From assembly GCF_000970455.1 (NCBI RefSeq), contig NZ_LAJG01000014.1, positions 744,001 through 808,000 on the forward strand: a DNA stretch of 64,000 nucleotides, read 5' to 3'. The stretch is from Devosia soli (GTDB lineage Bacteria > Pseudomonadota > Alphaproteobacteria > Rhizobiales > Devosiaceae). The translations under genes were made by a program, and so were the position numbers. This document shows positions 25,542 to 34,740 of the stretch, piece after piece; the first letter of the stretch is position 1, and every line of letters begins with the position of its first letter. A model generated the notes under the pieces. It had not been told where the DNA came from. It was given only the letters and a program-made list of their open reading frames with translations, and made no database searches.

Positions 25542-25596
25542 GCTGCGGCGGCGCGCCGCGCCGCCAAAACTCCCCGGTGGGGAGTTTTGAGCAGCT
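25541..25596 (+). terminator. Nested hairpins after efp
   Basis: Starting at the last base of the efp stop codon there are three nested/adjacent symmetries. These are AGCTGC (25541-25546) with GCAGCT (25591-25596), GGCGGCGCG/CGCGCCGCC (25547-25565), and a perfect 10-bp stem AAAACTCCCC-ggt-GGGGAGTTTT (25566-25588). The last ends in TTTT and is the likely rho-independent terminator; the outer arms would close a cruciform. Confidence 0.75.
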
Positions 25597-25653
25597 CAGG
25601 CCCGGATAGCTATGCTCGCAGGGCCCCAGCGCTACAAAGTGCGCAGAGCACAC

Positions 25654-25680
25654 AAAAAAACGGGCCCGTTCGGGCCCGCT
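25654..25680 (-). terminator. Rho-independent terminator of the DUF2934 gene
   Basis: On the minus strand a stem GCGGGCCCG-aa-CGGGCCCGT is followed directly by seven T residues. It begins just after the stop codon of the DUF2934 gene at 25682. This is a textbook terminator. Confidence 0.85.
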
Positions 25681-25681
25681 T

Positions 25682-25903
25682 TCATTTCCCCTCGATTTCC
25701 TTTCCGGCCTCGTGCCAGAAAAGCTCCGAGCTATCTGCCGGCGTGCCTTCGGCCAGCCAGCGGTCATAGGCGAGCTCGCGCTGATGCATTTCCTTGGCGC
25801 GCAGCCAATACTCCATTGCCCGGCCTTCAGGGGCTCCGTCCTGTTGCCACAGGAAGTAGGCCGTCTGGCGCACCCTTTCGGCCATGGCAGTGTTTTTTTG
25901 CAT
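25682..25903 (-). CDS. DUF2934 domain protein (73 aa)
   Basis: This 73-residue soluble protein carries the DUF2934 pattern RVRQTAYFLWQQDGAPEGRAMEYWLRA over residues ~10-37, then a charged tail. Proteins of this family are common, small and uncharacterised in Rhizobiales, often near stress genes. It lies 17 bases downstream of the YciE/YciF-like gene on the same strand and is followed by a strong terminator. The two probably form a stress-type operon. The molecular function is unknown. Confidence 0.85.
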   Translation of the reverse strand: MQKNTAMAERVRQTAYFLWQQDGAPEGRAMEYWLRAKEMHQRELAYDRWLAEGTPADSSELFWHEAGKEIEGK

Positions 25904-25920
25904 CGGCGACCCCGTGTGGG

Positions 25921-26409
25921 TTAAGCGGCTTTCTGATTGACCGAAGCGAGCGCTACCTGGCTCAGCTTCTTGTCAGTCGCTTCTTCTTCCTTGAGCGTTT
26001 CAGAAAGAAGCTGGGCGATATCGTTGTGGCCGAGCTGCTTGGCCCAGGTCACGAGCGTGCCATAGCGCGCGATTTCGTAGTGTTCGACGGCTTGGGCAGC
26101 AGCGACGAGACCAGCGTCGAGCGCCGTCGCGCCCTTATATTCGTCCATGATTTCCTTGCCTTCATCGAGAATGCCAAGGATCGCATCGCAGGTCTTGCCG
26201 CGGGCCGGCTTGCCGAGGATATCGAACACCTGCTGCAGGCGCTCAACCTGGCCTTCGGTTTCCTGATGGTGCTGCTCGAACCCAGCCTTCAGCTCGGGGG
26301 AAGAAGCTGCCTTTGCCATCTTCGGGAGCGCTTTGAGAATCTGCCGCTCAGCGTAATAGATGTCCTTGAGTGTATCGAGGAACAGATCGTCGAGTTGCTT
26401 GTCAGCCAT
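25921..26409 (-). CDS. YciE/YciF-family ferritin-like protein (DUF892)
   Basis: This 162-residue four-helix ferritin-like protein starts DLFLDTLKDIYYAERQILKALPKM (residues ~7-30). It has HHQETEGQVERLQQVFD (~50-66) and VEHYEIARYGTL (~108-119), which supply the Glu and His residues expected of a di-iron site. Family members such as YciF are induced by osmotic or general stress. The ATG at 26409 follows GGAGAC; a longer upstream frame lacks homology. It is the first gene of a two-gene unit with the DUF2934 protein. Confidence 0.9.
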   Translation of the reverse strand: MADKQLDDLFLDTLKDIYYAERQILKALPKMAKAASSPELKAGFEQHHQETEGQVERLQQVFDILGKPARGKTCDAILGILDEGKEIMDEYKGATALDAGLVAAAQAVEHYEIARYGTLVTWAKQLGHNDIAQLLSETLKEEEATDKKLSQVALASVNQKAA

Positions 26410-26547
26410 TTGCTCGTCTCCAGTAATTTGCTTGAGATGACGCTGCCCCTGCAACGGGCCTCCCCTCCCATGGTTCCGCGGCAATTTTCACGATCTGGTC
26501 CGGCAGGCTGCATCGCGCGTAGACTGGAAACGAGGAGATTCGATCCG

Positions 26548-27258
26548 ATGCCGACATCGCTCTATCCCGCCGATTTTTACTCTGATCGGCGGAGCCATAC
26601 CGCCCATGCCGCGAGCCGCATTTTTGGCACGCTACCGGGCGGCTTGAAGCGCTCGTCCGTCGCCGATATTGGTTGCGGCACAGGCACGTTCCTCGCGGCA
26701 TCAGGCGCCGATCTGAAGGTCGGCATCGAAGGCGATTGGGTCCGGCCCGAGATGCTAGATGATCCAACCATCGATTTCCGCCCGCACAACCTCGAACAGC
26801 CGTTTTCCGGGCCAAAAGTCGATCTCGTGCTATCCCTCGAAGTCGCCGAGCATCTCGCGCCAAGCCGGGCCGAAAGCTTCATTGCCGACCTCGTCGCCAT
26901 GGCCCCAGCCGTGCTCTTTTCCGCTGCCATCCCCGGCCAGGGCGGCGTCGGTCATGTCAATGAGCAGTGGCCAAGCTATTGGGCCGGCCTTTTTGCCGCC
27001 CATAACCTGCAACCCTATGACATCATCCGCGACCAGATCTGGACCGACGACGCGATCCCAGCTTGGTATCGGCAGAACGTCATTCTCTGGCTCGACCGGA
27101 CAACGAGCGATTCACTTGGATTAACCCCAACGCCGGCCGAATTGCTCGATCGGGTTCATCCCGCCTTCTGGGCCCGGGCCAATCGCGAGCTGAAATATGC
27201 CAATGCGTTGCCCGAGTCGGAAGTATTGCGTCGCCAGGCCGAGCAGGAGCAGCAATAG
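26548..27258 (+). CDS. SAM-dependent methyltransferase-like protein
   Basis: This 236-residue protein has motif I as VADIGCGTGTFLAASG (~residues 38-53), an acidic loop VGIEGDWV, motif II-like VDLVLSLEVAEHL (~90-102) and a VLFSAAIPGQGGVGHVNEQWPSYW segment found in glycan- or lipid-associated methyltransferases. The ATG at 26548 has GAGGAG upstream; the much longer open frame from 25612 is antisense to two other genes and is rejected. It stands alone between a divergent ferritin-like gene and a repeat. The substrate is unknown. Confidence 0.85.
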   Translation: MPTSLYPADFYSDRRSHTAHAASRIFGTLPGGLKRSSVADIGCGTGTFLAASGADLKVGIEGDWVRPEMLDDPTIDFRPHNLEQPFSGPKVDLVLSLEVAEHLAPSRAESFIADLVAMAPAVLFSAAIPGQGGVGHVNEQWPSYWAGLFAAHNLQPYDIIRDQIWTDDAIPAWYRQNVILWLDRTTSDSLGLTPTPAELLDRVHPAFWARANRELKYANALPESEVLRRQAEQEQQ

Positions 27259-27288
27259 CCCCTTCTAGACAGGCAACTCTTAGCCACC

Positions 27289-27355
27289 GTCACCACCCGG
27301 CTTGACCGGGTGGTCCATGCCGCAGCCAAATGGATTGCCCGGACAAGCAATGACG
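27289..27355. repeat. Intergenic palindromic repeat, family A, copy 3
   Basis: It contains CACCACCCGGcttgaCCGGGTGGTCCATGC, then GGATTGCCCGGACAAGCAATGACGA. The second stem is shortened relative to the other copies. It lies in the convergent gap between the methyltransferase gene and the ThuA-like gene. Confidence 0.8.
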
Positions 27356-27399
27356 AGCTTGGGAATATCCTGCGATAAAATCGTGGAGCGACGAAGTCC

Positions 27400-28044
27400 C
27401 TAGCGCGCCGCCCAGACCAATCCCCGCTTCAGGATCGTCCTCACCTGCGGAATCTCCAGTTCATCCGCCGTATGCCCCAATGACGAATAAAACACCCGCC
27501 CCTGATCATGCACGGTCGTAAATACGACCGGCATTACCACATCCTTGCGCCAGGGATGAAACTCGCCTGAAAACCGCGTCGTCGCCAACACCTCAACCGC
27601 CGGATCATAGTTGAGGTAATACTGCTCCGAGGTGTGCTCAAAACTCTCGATCCCAGCCATGATCGGATGATCGCTCCGCGTCACGTCGACCGTGTAGGTG
27701 ATGATATTGCCCGGATGCTGCACCCAATAGCAGCTCGCCGCATAACGAAACGGCACGCTAGCGCGAAACGTCGTCGCCAGCCCCATGTGATAGCCGGCAA
27801 GTCCCGTCCCCGCCCGGATCGCCGCGATCAGATTGTTCATCTTATCCGGCGCCAGCGTCCCGTCGGTAATGACAGGCACAACGAGATCGTTGCTGCCGAC
27901 ATCCTCAGCGCCAAGCGCGTCGTAGTCCGCCGTCACCGTGACGGCAAAACCCTCCTCCTCAAGCAATTGCCGCACGACATGGGCACCGCGCTCCGGCGTA
28001 TGCAGCTCCATTCCGCCCCATACGACGAGCGCTTTTTTGGTCAT
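27400..28044 (-). CDS. ThuA-like domain protein
   Basis: This 214-residue ThuA-like (glutamine-amidotransferase-fold) protein has [23 protein letters not shown] at the N-terminus, the GLAGYHMG stretch near residue 80, [17 protein letters not shown], and the family end [15 protein letters not shown]. ThuA was named for trehalose/sucrose use in rhizobia; the fold occurs in sugar-catabolic operons and may isomerise or oxidise keto-sugars. It is the last gene of the long minus-strand glycan operon and overlaps the preceding acyltransferase-fusion gene. A sugar-metabolic role is inferred from this position. Confidence 0.85.
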   Translation of the reverse strand: MTKKALVVWGGMELHTPERGAHVVRQLLEEEGFAVTVTADYDALGAEDVGSNDLVVPVITDGTLAPDKMNNLIAAIRAGTGLAGYHMGLATTFRASVPFRYAASCYWVQHPGNIITYTVDVTRSDHPIMAGIESFEHTSEQYYLNYDPAVEVLATTRFSGEFHPWRKDVVMPVVFTTVHDQGRVFYSSLGHTADELEIPQVRTILKRGLVWAAR

Positions 28045-29654
28045 AGCCCTAACCCCACCGCTTCCGTCCGGTGCACACCCCGCGGTACGAACGCGAACGC
28101 ATCCTCAAGCCCCAAGAGTTTGGCCGACAGATGCACCACCGACAGCCACATTTCCGTCCCCTGCAGCCCCGGCTCCTGCCCATCGGCAAAGGCAAAGCCC
28201 CTGCCATCGATCCAGCGCTCACCCGCCCGCGCAATGACCGAGCGCGCAATTCTCTCCGCCTCCGCCCGCCGATGATCGGTCTGGCAGAGACACAACAACA
28301 GCGGATGGACGGTATCGAGCAGGTTACATGCCGTATAAGTCCGCCCCGAAAACCCGCCATAGTTGCGATAGTTGAGCAGCACCGAGTCGATCGCTGCCTC
28401 CGGCCGCGGCACGGCAACACCGAACTGCGCATAGGTCCCGCGCGTCAGCCGGTAAAACCCGTTGACCGGCTGCAGAAGCCCCTCATCCGCCGTCGGCGAA
28501 CCCCAAAGCCCCGAGCCGCGATCCTGCTTCATCGCGAGCCAGCCAAACAGCGTCTCGCGCGTCGTCCCAGTGGTGAAATATCGTGCATTGAAATAGAGCG
28601 CCGTGCCGATCGCATCGACTGCCGCCCCCGCGCCCCAGGCCCGCTCGCGCCAGGTCAGCCCCTCGAGCCACAGCCGCAGCTCCGTCGCCGGAATCTCCAC
28701 CGCCTCCACCCGATGGAGCGGCTGCCCACCCAGCACTTCGATCGCGTAACCGGTCGAGAGCACATTATAAAGCGCCAGCCCATCGTCGCGCATGGCAACG
28801 CCCGACTTCGGCGGCTGAAACGGATCGGGAAACAGCCCCGTCGCCGGATCCTGCACCGCCTGCAGCCGCGCCAGCGTCCCCGCCACATCGAGCCCCGGCG
28901 GCACTTCCCCAAACGCGGCCGCAATCTCGATTGCATCGCAGAGGTGCCGATTGCTCTTCCGCGCCGTGTTATCATTCTCGCGCGATACGTAATCCGCGCC
29001 ATCAAAATTCTCGGCCAGCACATCGCGCCATTGCCTCGCCGCCTTATTACCCAGCGCCTCAAGCTGTTTTCGCGTCTCGTCCCGCCGCCCCTTGCCTCGA
29101 AACCGCAAAACCTTGGCCGGCACGCCACCAACGATGGCCATCTCCGGCACATCCTTACTGACCACCGCCCCCGCCGCAATCACCGCCCCGCGCCCGATGG
29201 TAACGCCATCGACAATCACCGCATTGGCCCCGACCCACACATCGTCCCCGATGGTGATCCCCAGGCTCTCGTGCTTTTGGAGATAGATCGGTACCTCGGG
29301 ATCGTCATAGCCATGGTTGAACCCGATCAGCGACGCATGGCTCGCAATCCGCACTCCATCCCCGCAGCGCACCCTCCCCGAAATCATCGCATAGGGATTG
29401 ACTGTACAATGCGCACCGAATTCGACGTCGCCACGCACCAGCGCATGCCCGCCGATCCAGCTCTGCTCGCCGAGCACCAGCCGCGTTGTATAAATTGCAG
29501 CATCAGCCGCCACATAGGCACTTGGCGAAAAGCTTGCCCCAGCCCGCGCCGCCAACTCCGCCTGCCGCGCGCGGTGTTCGGCGCTGTCGATGTCCTCCGG
29601 CGTACGGTCCCAGGTCAGATATTGGAGGCGCGCGTGGTGCCAGCGATCCTCCAT
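28041..29654 (-). CDS. Hexapeptide acyltransferase fused to alpha-helical toroid domain
   Basis: This 537-residue protein has two parts. Residues ~40-195 form a left-handed beta-helix acetyltransferase of the maltose/CysE-like class, with repeats such as [24 protein letters not shown], the loop NHGYDD and the end [28 protein letters not shown]. Residues ~215-535 are helical, with paired repeats ([42 protein letters not shown]), resembling the alpha/alpha toroid of glycoside hydrolases or cyclases. This fusion is unusual. The start is ATG 29654 (sharing a base with the previous stop); GTG 29657 is also possible. Acetylation of a sugar or an oligosaccharide-processing role is inferred from the operon. 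Confidence 0.82.
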   Translation of the reverse strand: MEDRWHHARLQYLTWDRTPEDIDSAEHRARQAELAARAGASFSPSAYVAADAAIYTTRLVLGEQSWIGGHALVRGDVEFGAHCTVNPYAMISGRVRCGDGVRIASHASLIGFNHGYDDPEVPIYLQKHESLGITIGDDVWVGANAVIVDGVTIGRGAVIAAGAVVSKDVPEMAIVGGVPAKVLRFRGKGRRDETRKQLEALGNKAARQWRDVLAENFDGADYVSRENDNTARKSNRHLCDAIEIAAAFGEVPPGLDVAGTLARLQAVQDPATGLFPDPFQPPKSGVAMRDDGLALYNVLSTGYAIEVLGGQPLHRVEAVEIPATELRLWLEGLTWRERAWGAGAAVDAIGTALYFNARYFTTGTTRETLFGWLAMKQDRGSGLWGSPTADEGLLQPVNGFYRLTRGTYAQFGVAVPRPEAAIDSVLLNYRNYGGFSGRTYTACNLLDTVHPLLLCLCQTDHRRAEAERIARSVIARAGERWIDGRGFAFADGQEPGLQGTEMWLSVVHLSAKLLGLEDAFAFVPRGVHRTEAVGLGL

Positions 29655-30661
29655 CACGCTAGCCTCTCCAACAATTCCGGCCGCACCTCATAGAGCATCG
29701 GCTCCCCCCGCACGAACCGCTCGATCTCCTCCACGGCCATCAGGCCCAGCCGCAGCCTTTCCGTCCCGATCGCCCCAGCCACATGCGGCGTCAAAAACAC
29801 ATTGGGCAGGCTGAACAGCGGCGAGTCCGCCGGCGGAATTTCCGGATCGGTCACATCGATCACCCCAACTATCCGCCCCGTCTGCAGCTCCGCCACCAGC
29901 GCCGCCTCATCGACCAGCGCCCCGCGCGCCGTATTGATGAACGTTGCCCCATCCTGCATGAGCTTGAGCTGCCGCGCCCCGATCATCCCCCGCGTCGAGG
30001 GCAAGGACGGCGCATGGATCGACACGACATCCGACCGCGCCATCAACACATCGAGCTCCACCAGCTCGACCCCGGCCAGATCCGGATCGCCCGCCTGCAC
30101 GAAGGGATCATAAAGCAGCACCGAAAAATCGAAGCTGCGGAGGAATTCGATTACCTTCCGGCCAATCCGCGACGCCCCGACGATGCCCACCGTGCGGCGG
30201 AAATTCCCGATCGCGGTATCCCCCAGCGCATAGCTCGAACGGCGCGTCGGGTCCTGCCGATAAAGATCGCGCAGCGTAAAAATGTGCTTGGCCGAAAAGA
30301 GAATGGAGGCCAGCGTGAACTCGGCCACCGGTACCGCATTGGCCTCGGCCGAATGCGTCACGCGAATGCCCGCAGCATAGGCCGAAGCATCAATCGTATA
30401 CTTCACCGTTCCCGCCGCATGTGCGATCAGCCGCAGGTTCGGCGCCGCCCGCAACACCTCCGGGCTGATCATCGGACAGCCCCATCCGGTCACGAGAATT
30501 TCCGTCTCGCCTAGCAGCCGCCGCGCCTCTGGGTCAGAGAACCCATCGACCGGCGTTCGCCGCAGCAGGTCGCAGCTTTCCGCCAGCCGATCGAGGCTCG
30601 CTTCGTCAAACACATGCCGTGTCTTGTCCGCCGCCATGGCAAAGAGAAGTTTGGGAGGCAT
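29654..30661 (-). CDS. D-isomer-specific 2-hydroxyacid dehydrogenase
   Basis: This 335-residue NAD-dependent enzyme has a Rossmann motif [13 protein letters not shown] (~residues 158-170), the catalytic Arg in [14 protein letters not shown] (~240), a Glu near ATDPEIPP-like VTDPEIPP, and the catalytic His in LTPHVAGA (~290). It reduces a 2-keto acid to a D-2-hydroxy acid or the reverse. It overlaps both neighbours (DUF2264 stop and acyltransferase start), so it belongs to the glycan operon and may act on a sugar-acid intermediate. The exact substrate is not readable. Confidence 0.9.
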   Translation of the reverse strand: MPPKLLFAMAADKTRHVFDEASLDRLAESCDLLRRTPVDGFSDPEARRLLGETEILVTGWGCPMISPEVLRAAPNLRLIAHAAGTVKYTIDASAYAAGIRVTHSAEANAVPVAEFTLASILFSAKHIFTLRDLYRQDPTRRSSYALGDTAIGNFRRTVGIVGASRIGRKVIEFLRSFDFSVLLYDPFVQAGDPDLAGVELVELDVLMARSDVVSIHAPSLPSTRGMIGARQLKLMQDGATFINTARGALVDEAALVAELQTGRIVGVIDVTDPEIPPADSPLFSLPNVFLTPHVAGAIGTERLRLGLMAVEEIERFVRGEPMLYEVRPELLERLA

Positions 30662-32514
30662 CAGAACCGCTCCGGCACCAATATGGCGCTGACATCAACG
30701 CCCTCGCGGGCAAACAAGGCTTCGAGTTCGGCGATATTGGGCGCCGCCGGTACGGCATCGAGGGCCGCCTCGGCGTCCAGCCCCGTCGGCAGCGCCATCG
30801 CCGCCGTCACCAGCACAGTCGTGCCCGCCGGAATGTCACCATGCAGCTGCGGCACGATAGCCTTCGAAAAGATCAGATTGCTATTGGGCAAAGTCCGGAA
30901 CGCCCGCCCGTCGCGTCCGCCCGCCAGGCAGACGATGGCGCTGACATCGGTCTTGCTCTTGGCAACACCCCGGCCCTTCTCGTCGATATAGGTGTCCGCA
31001 TTGAACTCGGCCCGGTCAATGGCAAAGCCGCCTTCGGTCCCATGCAGCGCCCGTGGCGTCGTGATCCGATGCACGCGGATATGCCAGGGATTGGCCGGAA
31101 CGAGCCAGGTTTCCACCGTTACGTCGCTCCACGGCTTCCACACCGCATGGAGTTTGTCGCCCGCGATCTGCGCCACCTCATTGGTCTCGCGCACCCGATA
31201 GTGACGCCCGTCATCGCTCAACGCCAGCGCCCCATCAAACGCGCCGGAGTGATAGGCCCGCTCATCCACCTCGACCGAAAACCCATAGCGGCTCGAATAA
31301 ACGAACTTGGCATATTTCTCGGCGCCATGCCGCATCTGCCAGTTCTGCTGCCCGCTCGACAGCGCTACGACATTGCCTGGCGTGTGAAAGCTCACCATGC
31401 CCGGATGTTTTAGCGGCACCGGCGCATCATCGAAATCCGCCTCGACCTCCTCCGCCGTCCAGAATGGATGATCGGCCGGCAGCGCCAGCGGCAAGAACGC
31501 CTTCAGCGCCCAATAGGGCGAGCCCGCCGAATTATAGCTCTCCGACATGAAGAGGTTCGGATAGCCATAGCCGATCGACAGCACGCCATTGCCATGCGCA
31601 ATCGGCAACTTGCTCCACCACCTGAGGTGCCGCAGGAAGTGCCCTTTGATGACGCCCCAGGGCATCGCCTCGACATCGGCAAAAGCCAGTGCACCCCAGA
31701 ACCCGCCACAGGCAAAGCGATAGGTCAGCGAGCGCCCGAAAACGAGCGTCCCGCCATCCTCGTCGAACCAGTGCTGGATGTCCTGGGCAAACTCCCGCGC
31801 CCGCTGTTTGTAGTCTGCCACCCGCTTGTCGTCGCCCTTCGCGAGTTTTGCGTAAATCAGCCCATAAAAGTGCATGGCGAAGGGAATGTAGTGGTCGATC
31901 CGCCGGACATTGCCGTCGCGATACCAGCCACCATCGAGATAAAAGCCCTCAAGCTCTTCAAGGTACTTCTCGGTATAGGACCGGTCGAATTCGACCCTGC
32001 ATTCCTCAAGCCCGAGATCGACCAGGATGCGGAAGAATTTCCAGTTATTGTCGGCATAGTCGAAGGTGCGCGCGTGCTTGAGATAGGCCGCCAGATTATC
32101 CTTGGCCTTCTGCGGCAGCGGCTCCCAAACCAGATGCGGCAGCATTTTCAGCGTAAAACCGATCGCCGCCAGCTCCACCTGCCGCTGATCCGTCCCGTTC
32201 ACCGTGCCCCAATATTCGGCGTGCTCCGGGTCGGTGCCATTGGCGAGGCCCTGCCGGTAAATCTCCCAGTGATCGAACTCCGCTCCGCCCGCCGCGAGCG
32301 GCGTCAGCCCCCAAAGCGGCCGCGCAAAGCCTTCGAGATCAGCCGCCGCCCGATCGAAATGCGCCCCAGCCCCATCGAGCCGAACCCGCGCCCCGCCTTC
32401 GGAAAAATAGGGCAGCAACGGCTGAAACAGATCGCGCAGCCCCTTCTCGACATCGTCCCGCGTCTTGAGCGGATTTCCAAAAAGCGGATTGGCCGTGGCC
32501 GGATCATAAGTCAT
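30661..32514 (-). CDS. DUF2264 domain protein (probable glycosidase)
   Basis: This 617-residue protein matches DUF2264 across its length. It has the N-terminal NPLFGNPLKTRDDVEKGLRDLF, then RPLWGLTPLAAGG and the long helical region with FYLDGGWYRDGNVRRIDHYIPFAMHFYGL (~residues 190-220), followed by a beta-rich C-terminal half. An alpha/alpha barrel plus beta domain is typical of glycan-cleaving enzymes. There is no signal peptide, so it is cytoplasmic, acting after import. It is downstream of the ABC importer and overlaps the dehydrogenase gene. Members of this family have been linked to uronic-acid glycosidase activity, but I infer this only weakly here. Confidence 0.85.
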   Translation of the reverse strand: MTYDPATANPLFGNPLKTRDDVEKGLRDLFQPLLPYFSEGGARVRLDGAGAHFDRAAADLEGFARPLWGLTPLAAGGAEFDHWEIYRQGLANGTDPEHAEYWGTVNGTDQRQVELAAIGFTLKMLPHLVWEPLPQKAKDNLAAYLKHARTFDYADNNWKFFRILVDLGLEECRVEFDRSYTEKYLEELEGFYLDGGWYRDGNVRRIDHYIPFAMHFYGLIYAKLAKGDDKRVADYKQRAREFAQDIQHWFDEDGGTLVFGRSLTYRFACGGFWGALAFADVEAMPWGVIKGHFLRHLRWWSKLPIAHGNGVLSIGYGYPNLFMSESYNSAGSPYWALKAFLPLALPADHPFWTAEEVEADFDDAPVPLKHPGMVSFHTPGNVVALSSGQQNWQMRHGAEKYAKFVYSSRYGFSVEVDERAYHSGAFDGALALSDDGRHYRVRETNEVAQIAGDKLHAVWKPWSDVTVETWLVPANPWHIRVHRITTPRALHGTEGGFAIDRAEFNADTYIDEKGRGVAKSKTDVSAIVCLAGGRDGRAFRTLPNSNLIFSKAIVPQLHGDIPAGTTVLVTAAMALPTGLDAEAALDAVPAAPNIAELEALFAREGVDVSAILVPERF

Positions 32515-32551
32515 TTGTTCGAAAATTCCTGTTGTCTTTCGGACGCTCCGT

Positions 32552-32584
32552 CATGGACCACCCGGACAAGCCGGGTGGTGACCA
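32552..32584. repeat. Family A half-repeat, reverse orientation
   Basis: GGACCACCCGGacaagCCGGGTGGTGACC is one stem of the family A element in the opposite orientation. It lies 38 bases upstream of the DUF2264 start and 46 bases before the next repeat. In the transcript it would fold between the ATPase and DUF2264 coding regions. Confidence 0.75.
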
Positions 32585-32628
32585 TCGGGGATGTGTCAGC
32601 AATTTTGAGCAAGCCTCTCCCCTCCATC

Positions 32629-32688
32629 GTCATTGCCCGGCCACCCTCGGACTTGATCCGAGGGCCGGCAATCCACCGGCATCCACCA
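32629..32688. repeat. Family A-related repeat encoding an ABC-ATPase C-terminus
   Basis: The stem GCCCGGCCACCCTCGGA-cttga-TCCGAGGGCCGGC forms the core, flanked by GTCATTG and CAATCC words as in the other copies. The stop codon of the DppF-like ATPase gene falls at its far edge, so the repeat codes for the last ~17 residues of that protein. Confidence 0.7.
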
Positions 32689-33724
32689 ATGTTGGGGCCG
32701 GCACAAACCCCGGCGCGTCATAAGCGCCCTTCAATTCGAGTATTTCGGCAAAGTGGCAGGCGGCCTCCTGGGCCGTCCCACGGATCGGCCGCAGCACGGG
32801 CTTTTCCGTCCGGCACCTGTCCTCGGCATATTTGCAGCGTGTGTGAAACGGGCACCCCTTGGGCCGATTGCCGAGATACGGGATTTCGCCCTTGAGTTCC
32901 TTGTTCCGCCCCTTGCGCCGCGTCGGGTCGGCAATCGGCAGGGCCTCGAGCAGCATCTCGGTGTAGGGGTGTCGCGGCCGCTCGAAGAGCATTTCGGTCG
33001 GCGCATTCTCGACCACATGGCCAAGATACATCACCACCACCCGGTCAGCGATATAGTTCACCACCCCGAGGTCATGGCTGATGAAAATGTAGGTGAGCCC
33101 GAACTCTTCCTTGAGATCATCGAGCAGGTTCAACACCTGCGCCTGGATCGACACATCGAGCGCCGACACCGCCTCGTCGGCGATCACCAGTTTCGGATCG
33201 AGCACCAGCGCCCGGGCGATGCCGATACGCTGCCGCTGCCCACCGGAAAAGGCATGCGGATAACGACCCACCGCATCGGCCGGAATGCCGACCTTGGCGA
33301 GCGTCGAAATCACCCGATCCTCAAGCTCCCGCCCCTTGCAGATCTTGTGCACCCGCAGTGGCTCGGCGACGATGTCGAACACCCGCATATTGGGGTTCAG
33401 CGAACTCATCGGGTCCTGGAAGATCATGCGGATATCGCGCCGATAGGGCTTGATCGCCTTCTTGTCGAGCGAGGTCAGCTCAACCTTCTCCCCACCAGCC
33501 TTATGATAATAAACATGCCCGTCGCTCACCGGCTGCGCCTTGATGATGCAGCGCCCAAGCGTGGTCTTGCCGCAGCCGCTCTCCCCGACGATGGCCAGCG
33601 TTTCGCCAGCCTCCACCGTCAGATTGATATCGTTGAGCGCCACCAATTCGCGCCCTTCCTTGAAGAGGCCGCCCCCTAGGGTAAAAACCTTGGACAGATG
33701 TTCGACGGAAAGCAGCGTCGTCAT
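32630..33724 (-). CDS. Oligopeptide-type ABC transporter ATPase (DppF-like)
   Basis: This 364-residue ATPase has Walker A GESGCGKTT (~residues 47-55), the Q-loop MIFQDPMSSLNP, signature [15 protein letters not shown] (~165), Walker B LVIADEAVSALD, H-loop FISHDLG, and the DppF C-terminal zone with GCPFHTRCKYAEDRC. It pairs with the overlapping upstream ATPase (ATGA). The final ~17 residues (GLPALGSSPRVAGQ at the end) are encoded by an intergenic-type repeat, so the tail is probably not functional. The ATG at 33724 is preferred to the 44-codon longer frame. It energises the importer with the SBP at 36972. Confidence 0.93.
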   Translation of the reverse strand: MTTLLSVEHLSKVFTLGGGLFKEGRELVALNDINLTVEAGETLAIVGESGCGKTTLGRCIIKAQPVSDGHVYYHKAGGEKVELTSLDKKAIKPYRRDIRMIFQDPMSSLNPNMRVFDIVAEPLRVHKICKGRELEDRVISTLAKVGIPADAVGRYPHAFSGGQRQRIGIARALVLDPKLVIADEAVSALDVSIQAQVLNLLDDLKEEFGLTYIFISHDLGVVNYIADRVVVMYLGHVVENAPTEMLFERPRHPYTEMLLEALPIADPTRRKGRNKELKGEIPYLGNRPKGCPFHTRCKYAEDRCRTEKPVLRPIRGTAQEAACHFAEILELKGAYDAPGFVPAPTLVDAGGLPALGSSPRVAGQ

Positions 33725-34740
33725 GCGAGCGCCTCCTCTTTCGTATGCGTGAGGAGATGGCACCGCGCGACATGACCCTCGCTCACCGGCGTCCGTTCGG
33801 GCCGGATGGTGGGGCAAGGCGCGAACGCATGCGGGCAGCGACTGGTGAACGCGCAACCCACCGGCCGGTCCTTTGGCGATGGCACCGTGCCTTTGATCGG
33901 GGTCAGCCGCGTCCGCTCCGATTTCCGCTGCAACCGCGGCACCGAACTCATCAGCGCCTGGGTGTAAGGATGCTTCGGCGCCTTGAAGACCTCGAAGACA
34001 TCCCCCTGCTCCACCACATCGCCCAGATACATCACCGCGATGTCGTCGGCGACCTCCGCCACCACCCCAAGGTCATGGGTGATGAACAGCATCGCCATGC
34101 CGAAATCGTCCTGCAACTGCCGAAGGAGATCGAGAATCTGTGCCTGCGTCGTCACATCGAGCGCCGTCGTCGGCTCGTCTGCGATAAGAAGTTTTGGCGT
34201 ACAGGCGAGCGCCATGGCGATCATCGCGCGCTGCCTGAGACCACCCGACAACTCAAATGGATAAGCATTCGCCCGCTCGCGCGCACCCGGAATACCTACC
34301 TGATCCAGCAGCGAAACCGTCCGCTCGCGCGCCTGCTTCTGCGTCAGCCGCTCATGCAGCACGATGATTTCGTCGATCTGGTTGCCGATCGTATGGACCG
34401 GCGACAGCGAGCTCATCGGCTCCTGAAAAATCATCGAAATCTGCGCGCCCCGGATCGCGCGCATGGCGAGGCTATCAGGCTTCAATCGCACGACATCCAC
34501 CGCCCCGCCCTCGGCCTCATAAACGATCTCGCCAGTCCGAATGTCGGCATTCTTGTCGAGCAGCCGCAAAACCGCCCGCGCCGTCACGGACTTCCCGCAG
34601 CCGCTCTCGCCCACAAGAGCGAGCGTCTTGCCAGGCGTGAGCGTGAGATCCACCTGCCGCACGGCCTCGATGTCCGGCTCGTCGGGGGAGGTGAAGACGA
34701 TGGACATGTCATTGATAGAAAGAAGAGGTTTACCTGCCAT
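33721..34740 (-). CDS. Oligopeptide-type ABC transporter ATPase (DppD-like)
   Basis: This 339-residue ATPase has Walker [12 protein letters not shown] (~residues 44-54), [19 protein letters not shown], signature [19 protein letters not shown] (one changed position, GGL rather than GGQ), Walker [13 protein letters not shown] and FITHDLG. The C-terminus has [15 protein letters not shown]. The ATG at 34740 lies within the last 11 bases of the permease gene, and the stop overlaps the partner ATPase (ATGA). Together they form the nucleotide-binding pair of the glycan-locus importer. A longer frame to 34863 has no family sequence. Confidence 0.93.
   Translation of the reverse strand: MAGKPLLSINDMSIVFTSPDEPDIEAVRQVDLTLTPGKTLALVGESGCGKSVTARAVLRLLDKNADIRTGEIVYEAEGGAVDVVRLKPDSLAMRAIRGAQISMIFQEPMSSLSPVHTIGNQIDEIIVLHERLTQKQARERTVSLLDQVGIPGARERANAYPFELSGGLRQRAMIAMALACTPKLLIADEPTTALDVTTQAQILDLLRQLQDDFGMAMLFITHDLGVVAEVADDIAVMYLGDVVEQGDVFEVFKAPKHPYTQALMSSVPRLQRKSERTRLTPIKGTVPSPKDRPVGCAFTSRCPHAFAPCPTIRPERTPVSEGHVARCHLLTHTKEEALA

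Noticed and set aside
25612..26547. N-terminal extension of the methyltransferase frame
   Set aside because: It would be antisense to the DUF2934 and ferritin-like genes; a strong ribosome site at 26548 marks the real start.
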